Below, one piece after another: positions 12,165-18,337 of a DNA stretch of 18,337 bases (its first letter is position 1; each line of letters begins with the position of its first letter). Origin of the DNA: Candidatus Peribacteraceae bacterium. Its GTDB lineage: Bacteria; Patescibacteriota; Gracilibacteria; Peribacterales; Peribacteraceae. The stretch lies in the NCBI GenBank assembly GCA_018062585.1, contig JAGORY010000016.1:1-18337 (forward strand), in the 5' to 3' direction. The position numbers and the translations under genes were made by a program. The notes under the pieces were generated by a model, which saw only the letters and a list, made by a program, of their open reading frames with translations, was not told the origin of the DNA and ran no database searches.

Positions 12165-13472
12165 ATGATTGCGATCCTCATCGTTGCCGGCAGGTCCAAG
12201 CGCTTCTGGCCGCTTTCGGAGAAGACGTTGTTTCCGGTCGCCGGAACAACTCTCATTGAGGAACAAGTGAAGCGCCTTCAAGCCGCAGGTCTCAAAGAGA
12301 TCGTCATCGTCGGCGGCGAACATAATAAAGCCGATTTCGAAGAGATGTTTCCAAAGCTGAAAATCCTTCAGCAGGAAGATTTGGACCTTGGCATGCGCGG
12401 CGCGCTTCTGTCTTCTCTTCCTCACTGCGGCGAAAAGCCGGTGATGATCGTGAGCGGCAATGACGTCATCGATGTCTCTGCCTACAAAGGTCTTCTGAAG
12501 CAGTCGAAGAACCTTTCGCGAGGCGGCCTACTCTTGGCGCGTAGAGTGACGCAGTACTTCCCCGGCGGTTACCTCACGGTAAAGGGGAAGCGAATCACGG
12601 ATATTGTTGAGAAGCCGGGTGCTGGAAACGAGCCATCGGATCTTGTCAATATCGTCGCTCACGTTCATGTGTCTGGAAGGGAACTTCTGGCCGCGCTCAA
12701 AAAAGTGAAAACGACGAAAGACGATGGGTACGAGGTCGCTCTCCAAGCGATGCTCGAGTCGCATCCGTACGAAGCAGTTCCCTATGAAGGCGTGTGGCAG
12801 CCCGTGAAGTTTCCGTGGCACATGCTATCACTTCTTAGCATCCTCTTACCGCAAAACACCAAGCCCGTCATCGATAAAACCGCGAAGATCCATACGACCG
12901 CAGTGATCGAAGGCGCCGTCGTGATCGGCAAGAACGTGAAGGTGTTCGCGCACGCCACCGTCATGGGCCCGTGTGTCATCGGCGAAGGAACGATCATCGC
13001 CAATAACGCACTCGTCCGTGGAAGCTCGGTCGGCAAGCACTGTGTCATCGGCTACAACACAGAGGTCGCGCGGTCGGTCATCGCAGACGATGTGTGGACC
13101 CATACCAGTTACCTCGGCGACTCGATCGTGGGGAGCAATGTTTCACTCGGTGCCGGTACGACGACGGGTAACCTCCGCCTCGATGAAAGTGAGATTTCAT
13201 CCGTCGTTTCGGGTGAAAGCGTCTCGACGGGACTGGGGAAATTCGGGGTAGTCATCGGTGCTGGATGCCGGACTGGAATTCACACCTGTTTTTTGCCGGG
13301 AGTGAAAATTGGAGCGGGTTCTTTTACCAATTCGGCAACCCTTGTGACCGGCGACATACCAGACGGCTCTTTCGTGAAAATGGAGAACGCTGGAAAGATG
13401 ATCATTCGTGAAAATACGGCCGCGGCGACAGACCCGACGTCGCGCGAAGGAATGAGGAAAAAGTTATCCTGA
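12165..13472 (+). CDS. GlmU-like sugar-1-phosphate nucleotidyltransferase with left-handed beta-helix domain
   Basis: A 435-residue two-domain cytoplasmic enzyme that probably makes nucleotide sugars for the cell envelope. Residues 1-225 are a nucleotidyltransferase Rossmann domain: ILIVAGRSKRFWPLSEK (G-rich loop and Lys20), VSGND (Asp100, metal), VEKPG (148-152) and the late VNIVAHVHV. Residues 234-400 are hexapeptide repeats of a left-handed beta-helix (VIEGAVVIGKNV, GPCVIGEGTIIANN, SYLGDSIVGSNVSLGAGT), ending in ATLVTGDIPDGSFV. THTSYLGDS (312-320) resembles the acetyltransferase active site of GlmU. Whether it makes UDP-GlcNAc or another NDP-sugar is unclear. ATG 12165 was chosen because the protein then starts with its first beta strand and a TATACT lies 9 nt upstream. 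Confidence 0.85.
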   Translation: MIAILIVAGRSKRFWPLSEKTLFPVAGTTLIEEQVKRLQAAGLKEIVIVGGEHNKADFEEMFPKLKILQQEDLDLGMRGALLSSLPHCGEKPVMIVSGNDVIDVSAYKGLLKQSKNLSRGGLLLARRVTQYFPGGYLTVKGKRITDIVEKPGAGNEPSDLVNIVAHVHVSGRELLAALKKVKTTKDDGYEVALQAMLESHPYEAVPYEGVWQPVKFPWHMLSLLSILLPQNTKPVIDKTAKIHTTAVIEGAVVIGKNVKVFAHATVMGPCVIGEGTIIANNALVRGSSVGKHCVIGYNTEVARSVIADDVWTHTSYLGDSIVGSNVSLGAGTTTGNLRLDESEISSVVSGESVSTGLGKFGVVIGAGCRTGIHTCFLPGVKIGAGSFTNSATLVTGDIPDGSFVKMENAGKMIIRENTAAATDPTSREGMRKKLS

Positions 13473-13487
13473 CTTCGGGAGTGATGT

Positions 13488-13584
13488 GGAAAGCTTCGGC
13501 AAGCCCTTTCCCCAGACGGACCGGTTTGTGCACAGCTACATCGGGGCTTTGGCTAGCAGTAAAGAGGGTATGACCGTCTGGGGA
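13488..13584. other. Two competing stem-loops upstream of the DnaA boxes
   Basis: Hairpin A pairs GGAAAGCTT (13488-13496) with AAG-CTTTCC (13501-13511) around a CGGC loop, with two bulged Cs. Hairpin B pairs TCCCCAGACGG (13509-13519) with CCGTCTGGGGA (13574-13584), a perfect 11-bp stem around 54 nt that itself contains GCTA/TAGC. The two share 13509-13511, so they cannot both form fully. No T tract follows, so it is not an obvious terminator. It could be an unrecognised RNA, the 3' UTR of the preceding gene, or a DNA structure of the origin. Confidence 0.5.
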
Positions 13585-13605
13585 TCTGAGAGCTCGGCGG
13601 TGGAC

Positions 13606-13636
13606 TTATCCACAGGTTATCCACAGTCCTTCCACA
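13606..13636. promoter_or_regulatory. DnaA-box cluster with 11-bp periodicity
   Basis: Two perfect TTATCCACA boxes (13606-13614 and 13617-13625) and a third degenerate CCTTCCACA (13628-13636), all in the same orientation and starting exactly 11 bp apart. This arrangement suits cooperative loading of DnaA on one face of the DNA, next to the AT-rich region. Confidence 0.85.
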
Positions 13637-13854
13637 GACAAAAAGTGTTCATTTGATCTGACATTTCGCGTCTACTAACAACAAAAAGATGAATACAAAT
13701 CTGAGACGATGAAACTTTTCCCTATGACCTCCCGACAATTCTTTCATTGTATCAATAGACCATGATGATGACGGACTTAGTAAACTATTACTTTTACATT
13801 TCCAATAATAAAAAGTTATTAGTTGTGGAAAGTATTAGAGGTTAAAGAAAAGGC

Positions 13855-13883
13855 TTGATTAAACGAAATAGATACTCTTCAAT
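13855..13883 (+). promoter_or_regulatory. Candidate promoter for dnaN
   Basis: TTGATT (13855-13860), exactly 17 bp, TTCAAT (13878-13883), then 7 nt to ATG 13891. GATACT (13871-13876) precedes TTCAAT by one base, echoing the phosphatase promoter at 5296-5324. A leaderless mRNA is expected. Confidence 0.5.
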
Positions 13884-13890
13884 CCGGGGT

Positions 13891-15048
13891 ATGAAGTTTT
13901 CATGCAAAACAGCGGATCTTCTCTCTGGCTTGCAGCTTGTGAGTAGGGCAATTGGCACTGAACAAGTGCTGCCAATTCTCCAGAACATCCACATTGCCGT
14001 TGAGGGAAAACGATGCACGTTGTCAGCGACAAATTTAGAACTTTCTATTGTGACTAGTTTTGAAGTGACGATTGAAAATGAAGGGTCGATTACCGTTCCT
14101 GCAAAAGCGATTGTGAACTTTGTTCAGTACAACCAGGACGAGGAAATAGTACTTGAAACAAGTGAGGGAACGCAGCTCAAACTTCATTCAAAGCGTGCAA
14201 AAGCGACGATTGCCGGTGAAGCTGCGAGTGGTTTTCCGACTATTTCCAGTATTCAGAAAGATGTGACATTACATTTACCGATTACGCCGCTTTTGAAAGC
14301 TCTTAATTTAGTAACATTTGCATGTGCTCGCACAACCTCTCGTCCTGTGATTTCAGGAGTCTTCGTTCGTATGGAAAAAGGAGTGATTACGATGGTTGGT
14401 ACTGATAGTTACCGTTTATCGGAATTTACAATCGATGTCCCCGGACTCACAGGCGAAGTGACGTGTATTATTCCCGCTCGATTTCTCGAAGAATTAAAGG
14501 GGGTTATTGCACTTCATCGTGGTCGCGATGCTGATGACAAGGATGAAAACGGTGCGAAGAAGATTTCCATAGAAAGTGTGGATATCCACCTCGGCTCACA
14601 GCAAATCGAGGTCATTGTTGCTCACACAAAACTCGTGAGTCGCTTGATCGACGGTAAGTTTCCGGACTACGCCCAAGTGGTCCCCAAAGAGAAGGCAACG
14701 ACGGCTGTTGTGAATATCAAAGATCTCTTAAGCGCCGTGAAGCGCATGCACTATTTCGCCAAAGAGCAGAGTAACAACATCACGTTCACCTTCGGTAAAG
14801 GAAGTCTGCATCTTACAACAAAGCAGACCCAGATCGGTCGCGACGAATCCGCCATCACCTGCGCAGTGGATGGAAAAGAAAATAAAATTGCCGTGTCCTC
14901 CACCTATCTCATCGACTTCCTTTCTCGCCTCGACACGGACGAGGTACTCATTGAACTCTCAGATAAAATGCATCCCGCGGTCTTCAAATTACCCTCAGAC
15001 CTGTCCTATCTTCACCTCATCATGCCGTTGCGCATGACGGAGGAATAA
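13891..15048 (+). CDS. dnaN: DNA polymerase III sliding clamp, beta subunit
   Basis: A 385-residue ring-forming processivity clamp; two or three subunits' worth of domains encircle DNA and bind polymerase and repair proteins. The N-terminus MKFSCKTADLLSGLQLVSRAI, the mid-protein motif DSYRLSEF (in VGTDSYRL), the IDGKFPDY segment and the C-terminal YLHLIMPLRM are characteristic. A charged insertion (RGRDADDKDENGAKK, about residues 220-234) lies in the second domain. The first half of the gene is visibly more AT-rich than neighbours. A TTG at 13855 would add 12 residues but coincides with the -35 box, so ATG 13891 is preferred. It lies directly downstream of the probable origin. mfd follows after 123 nt. 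Confidence 0.96.
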   Translation: MKFSCKTADLLSGLQLVSRAIGTEQVLPILQNIHIAVEGKRCTLSATNLELSIVTSFEVTIENEGSITVPAKAIVNFVQYNQDEEIVLETSEGTQLKLHSKRAKATIAGEAASGFPTISSIQKDVTLHLPITPLLKALNLVTFACARTTSRPVISGVFVRMEKGVITMVGTDSYRLSEFTIDVPGLTGEVTCIIPARFLEELKGVIALHRGRDADDKDENGAKKISIESVDIHLGSQQIEVIVAHTKLVSRLIDGKFPDYAQVVPKEKATTAVVNIKDLLSAVKRMHYFAKEQSNNITFTFGKGSLHLTTKQTQIGRDESAITCAVDGKENKIAVSSTYLIDFLSRLDTDEVLIELSDKMHPAVFKLPSDLSYLHLIMPLRMTEE

Positions 15049-15065
15049 CGTAGGGTAGCCATAGT

Positions 15066-15081
15066 TGCAGGAGGTCCTGCA
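15066..15081. other. Small perfect hairpin after dnaN
   Basis: TGCAGGA (15066-15072), GG, TCCTGCA (15075-15081); physically a 6-bp stem with an AGGT loop. There is no T tract, so it is not a standard terminator. It might be a weak pause site between dnaN and mfd. The remaining 90 nt before mfd show no ORF or clear promoter. Confidence 0.35.
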
Positions 15082-15171
15082 TCCCCGCTCATCCCGAAGA
15101 ATGGAGGGCGAGGGAGGCATTTCGATAGTGAAAAACGACTCTCCTGACCTCTGGCTCCTCTTTTCAGGGTG

Positions 15172-18100
15172 ATGATCCCATCTATTTGCATCGGTGAAAA
15201 AACGCATCAGGAGCTCCAGCAGCTTCTGAGAAGTAAGCATGCACTCACGATTTCCGGCCTCTCGAACGAGACCGCGAAAGCCATGATTGTGAGCCATTTA
15301 CTAACACTACATCCAGCGCCAGCCGTTCTTGTCACAGAAAATGACGAGCGCACGGACGGACTTCTGCACTGGATCAGCTTCTTCGGTAAAGATGCGTTCC
15401 GTGTCACGTTTGGCGAGGAGCCAACTGCGGATGATGTGTCGTCGATCGTACGGCTCATGAAGGGTGATGGTATCGCGGTCATGGATCGTGCGACGTGGGA
15501 CACGGAGATGCCGTCGTTCGAGGAGTTGAAAGAACACGCGATTATCCTGAAAGTCGGTGAAGAGGTCGACTTCACGGAATTCTTCTCATCCCTCATCGAT
15601 GCCGGTTACGAACATTCGGATGACACACATCTCTCGCCCGGCGAATACCGCAGGGTCGGTGACACGCTCGACGTCTATCCCGTCGGCGAGAGTAGGCAGT
15701 ACAAAATCAGCTTCTCGTTCGGCAAAGTAGAGGAAATTCGCGCAGAGGCTGATGATGGTTCTGAGAAGCAGAAATCGATTATTATTTATCCACTTGCGTG
15801 GGGTGAAACAAGGCCGCTTGGCAAGCAATTTCCTGATACCTCCGTCCTCATCACGGATGAACAGGAGGACATGGAACAACCGGCGGGGTGTGACTTCATT
15901 AAACTCACAAGCTTTCCTGAAGACGACGACGTTCATGTGCATCTTCGGTATCTTTCGGTCCTAAAATTCTACACACTTCCGGATTTCGTGAACGATGTGA
16001 AGGATAAGCTGCAGCAGGACTGGACACTCGTGATCGTGAGTAAGCGCGCCGACGAACTGAAGGGTGTTCTCACCGAGGAGCGAATCCAGTATTTGGACGC
16101 TCCCGATCGTCAGACCGGACGCATCACCATCGTTCCTGCTGGTGACGATGAACTTCTGCCCCACTCGCTGCAGAACCCGGATCTCAAGTGCGCACTCATC
16201 ACCGATCGTGAGATTTTCTCACTGCGCAAAGAGGCCAAACAGCGCTCGGTACAGCGCTTGGCGCTTGATTTCATCACATCGCTGCAAGTCGGCGACTTTG
16301 TTGTGCACATGGAGCACGGCATCGGTCGCTTTGAGGGTATGACGCAGAAAGTGGTGGACGAGGTCGAGCGCGAATACTTAGAAATTACGTACGCTGAGAA
16401 CGATAAACTCTTCGTTCCTGTGGACCAAGCCGACAAGCTGAGTAAGTTCGTGCACGAAGAAGGTGAAGAACCGGTGCTCACGCGCCTCGGTTCCTCAGAG
16501 TGGAAGAAGATCAGTAAAAAAGTGAGCGAAGAGACCCAGCTCATCGCGAAAGAACTTCTGGAGATCTACGCCAAGCGGGCGAAAGCCAAAGGAAATTCGT
16601 TCCCTGATGACAGTGATATTCAGCAAAAATTCGACGACGCATTCCCGTACACCGAGACCCCAGGGCAGATCAAAGCTATTGAGGACATCAAGAAAGACAT
16701 GGAGAGCGGGCAGCCGATGGACCGACTCGTGTGTGGAGACGTCGGATTTGGAAAGACCGAAGTCGCCATGCGCGCTGCGTTCAAGGCGGTGCAGGGCGGC
16801 AAGCAGGTGGCGTTCCTCTCCCCTATCACGATTCTTACCGATCAGCACTACCGGAGTCTTCAGAAACGCATGGAGGGCTTCAATGTCCGGATCGATGTGC
16901 TCTCGCGTTTCAGGACGCCGCAGCAGCAGGCAGCGACGCTGGAGAAACTTCGGGAGGGCAAAGTGGATATCATCGTCGGTACGCACCGCTTACTGCAGGA
17001 CGACGTGCAGTTCAGTGACTTAGGCCTCGTCATCATCGACGAAGAGCAGCGCTTCGGTGTGAAGCAGAAGGAGAAGCTCAAGGAAATGCGCTCGGCGGTC
17101 GATATCCTGACGATGACCGCGACTCCCATTCCGCGCACGCTCAACCTCGGTCTTCATAAACTCCGCGACATCACAACGATAACAACGCCGCCCCCCGGAC
17201 GTCTCCCTATCATCACTGAGGTGCGCAAGTATTCGGATGCGCTCGTGCGTGAAGCGATCCTCAAAGAAGTCGCCCGCGGCGGACAGGTCTACATGCTCCA
17301 CAATCGCGTTGAGACGATCGATGCGTTCGCGATGAAGCTCAAGGCCTTGGTACCCCAGGCGACGTTCGTGGTGACCCACGGACAGCTGAAGCCGGACGTC
17401 CTAGAGGAGCGCATCGTGGACTTCAAGAATGGCAAGTACTCGGTTCTCGTGAGTTCGACGATCATCGAGAACGGTATCGACCTGCCGAGGGCGAATACAC
17501 TCATCGTGAACGAAGCTGAGAAGTTCGGTCTTTCGCAGCTCTACCAGCTTCGCGGTCGCGTCGGTCGTGGAACAGTACAGGCATACTCATACTTCCTGTA
17601 TCACTCGCAGCGCCTCAAGGACGATGCCAAGAAGCGCCTTCGCGCGATTGTGGAAGCGAGCGAACTCGGTTCCGGATTCCAGATCGCGATGCGCGACCTC
17701 GAGATCCGCGGTGCCGGTGAAATCCTCGGCGCGTCGCAGTCCGGCAATATGCAGACAGTCGGTGTCAGTCATTACCTCAGGCTCCTCAAGAGCGCCGTCG
17801 AAGAACTGAAGGCCGGCGGCAAGGGGGATGAAACCGACATGCCGCAGACGATCGAAATCATTCTGCCGTTCGAGGCGCTTCTTCCGTCGTTCTATATTCC
17901 CGACGAACAGGAGAAGATCGGCGCGTACCAGAAGCTTGCCGGTTCCGAGGACGAAACGATTCTCGCCGAATTCGAGGAAGACCTCCGCGAAGAGTACGGA
18001 CCGCTGCCGCGACAGGCAGAAAATCTGCTGCAGGTCATCCGTCTCAAGATGGCGTGCCGCAGAGCCGGCGTCATTCGTGTAAAAATGGACAACGTCTCCG

Positions 18101-18337
18101 CAACAAAACGCGACATCGTCGTGAGCCTTTCTCAGCGCGTTACGGCAGTCGAGATTATGCAGCTTCTGCAGATCTGTCCGCAGTGGCGTATTGTTGGCAC
18201 CACACTTCGGATCTCCGAGGCTGACCTCAAGAAAGCGACGGGAACAGACGACTGGCTTCCAGAATTCACGAAGCAGATCGCGGCCCTCATTCAGAAGAAG
18301 AAACCGAAGGCTGGGAAGAAGAAAGAGGCTGAGGCGG
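15172..18337 (+). CDS. mfd: Transcription-repair coupling factor Mfd (3' end outside window)
   Basis: ATP-dependent DNA translocase that removes stalled RNA polymerase and recruits nucleotide-excision repair. The frame is open from ATG 15172 to the window end (1055 residues seen). Residues 1-370 are a divergent UvrB-like module, about 100 residues shorter than in E. coli. The CarD-like RNA-polymerase-binding domain starts near 373 (VGDFVVHMEHGIGRFEGM). Then come helicase Walker A GDVGFGKTE (522-530), DEEQRFG (623-629), TMTATPIPRTLNL, and the second lobe with IIENGIDLPRANTL and QLYQLRGRVGR. The C-terminal TRCF domain (about 880-1035) is followed by a Lys-rich tail at the edge. A GTG one codon upstream is an alternative start. 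Co-transcription with dnaN is plausible. Confidence 0.95.
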   Translation, partial: MIPSICIGEKTHQELQQLLRSKHALTISGLSNETAKAMIVSHLLTLHPAPAVLVTENDERTDGLLHWISFFGKDAFRVTFGEEPTADDVSSIVRLMKGDGIAVMDRATWDTEMPSFEELKEHAIILKVGEEVDFTEFFSSLIDAGYEHSDDTHLSPGEYRRVGDTLDVYPVGESRQYKISFSFGKVEEIRAEADDGSEKQKSIIIYPLAWGETRPLGKQFPDTSVLITDEQEDMEQPAGCDFIKLTSFPEDDDVHVHLRYLSVLKFYTLPDFVNDVKDKLQQDWTLVIVSKRADELKGVLTEERIQYLDAPDRQTGRITIVPAGDDELLPHSLQNPDLKCALITDREIFSLRKEAKQRSVQRLALDFITSLQVGDFVVHMEHGIGRFEGMTQKVVDEVEREYLEITYAENDKLFVPVDQADKLSKFVHEEGEEPVLTRLGSSEWKKISKKVSEETQLIAKELLEIYAKRAKAKGNSFPDDSDIQQKFDDAFPYTETPGQIKAIEDIKKDMESGQPMDRLVCGDVGFGKTEVAMRAAFKAVQGGKQVAFLSPITILTDQHYRSLQKRMEGFNVRIDVLSRFRTPQQQAATLEKLREGKVDIIVGTHRLLQDDVQFSDLGLVIIDEEQRFGVKQKEKLKEMRSAVDILTMTATPIPRTLNLGLHKLRDITTITTPPPGRLPIITEVRKYSDALVREAILKEVARGGQVYMLHNRVETIDAFAMKLKALVPQATFVVTHGQLKPDVLEERIVDFKNGKYSVLVSSTIIENGIDLPRANTLIVNEAEKFGLSQLYQLRGRVGRGTVQAYSYFLYHSQRLKDDAKKRLRAIVEASELGSGFQIAMRDLEIRGAGEILGASQSGNMQTVGVSHYLRLLKSAVEELKAGGKGDETDMPQTIEIILPFEALLPSFYIPDEQEKIGAYQKLAGSEDETILAEFEEDLREEYGPLPRQAENLLQVIRLKMACRRAGVIRVKMDNVSATKRDIVVSLSQRVTAVEIMQLLQICPQWRIVGTTLRISEADLKKATGTDDWLPEFTKQIAALIQKKKPKAGKKKEAEA

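Larger units (their letters stand above)
13485..13832. other. oriC: Probable chromosomal replication origin (oriC)
   Basis: The 418-nt gap between 13473 and 13890 contains no convincing ORF. It holds a DnaA-box cluster (13606-13636), then an AT-rich tract up to dnaN that could be the unwinding element. Identical TGTGGAAAG words, weak minus-strand DnaA-box relatives, occur near each end (13485-13493 and 13824-13832). In the AT-rich part, TAATAA-AAAG-TTATTA (13806-13821) is a small inverted repeat, and CTACTA (13672-13677) resembles the start of a DnaA-trio. Position next to dnaN is classical for bacterial origins. dnaA itself is not adjacent; a sugar nucleotidyltransferase occupies its usual place. 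Confidence 0.72.

Noticed and set aside
13473..13600. Possible SRP RNA, RNase P RNA or tmRNA
   Set aside because: The hallmark conserved cores of these RNAs are not present in the stem-loop region.
13855..13890. TTG start adding 12 residues to DnaN
   Set aside because: The TTG is the first half of the likely -35 box, and DnaN normally begins MKF.
17198..17210. GGACGTCTCCC in mfd, similar to a REP right arm
   Set aside because: No left arm, and it encodes the conserved PPGRLP segment of Mfd.

Overview
This 18.3 kb window is compact bacterial chromosome with at least eleven complete protein genes and two cut by the window edges. I saw no rRNA, tRNA or CRISPR. The organism is probably a small-genome, Gram-positive-like lineage. 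The best guess is Patescibacteria/CPR, perhaps the Peregrinibacteria/Peribacteria group. The reasons are scarce Shine-Dalgarno sequences, apparently leaderless promoters, an RNase J with a Pro/Gln-rich N-terminal extension, a stand-alone membrane-anchored ComEC-like hydrolase, and a secreted protein ending in a sortase-like signal. TGA, TAA and TAG all act as stops, so the standard code fits. This placement is an inference from gene style, not from a phylogenetic marker.

Layout. 1-1684 (minus strand): the N-terminus of a small membrane protein and a Wzx-like polysaccharide flippase. 1685-1759: a divergent promoter region with a 12-bp palindrome. 1760-4658 (plus): an operon pyrB - REP-associated transposase (RAYT) - pyrC, with ATGA overlaps at both junctions. 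4655-7291 (minus): a HAD phosphatase and RNase J, separated by a Rho-independent terminator. 7440-7554: a long imperfect inverted repeat between divergent genes. 7606-12118 (plus): a PP2C-like/transmembrane/beta-propeller-like protein, a RibL/TagD-like nucleotidyltransferase, a secreted Fn3 protein with an LPASG tail, and a ComEC-like metallo-hydrolase. 12165-13472: a GlmU-like sugar nucleotidyltransferase. 13473-13890: a probable replication origin with DnaA boxes. 13891-18337: dnaN and the 5' part of mfd.

The most interesting element is a family of four REP-like palindromes: a GAGACG/CGTCTC stem around exactly 11 nt, usually preceded by GTA. All four lie within 2.5 kb of the RAYT gene. Two lie inside the RAYT gene itself and one inside pyrC, and all three of these are read in the same codon phase. 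The fourth abuts the RNase J stop codon. The RAYT appears fully integrated, by translational coupling, into a pyrimidine-biosynthesis operon.

A second theme is transcription architecture. Several genes have a TTGA-type -35, exactly 17 bp, and a -10 ending only 6-8 nt before the ATG, which predicts leaderless mRNAs. In two cases the upstream gene's TGA stop codon lies within the -35 hexamer. pyrB and RNase J instead appear to have short leaders.
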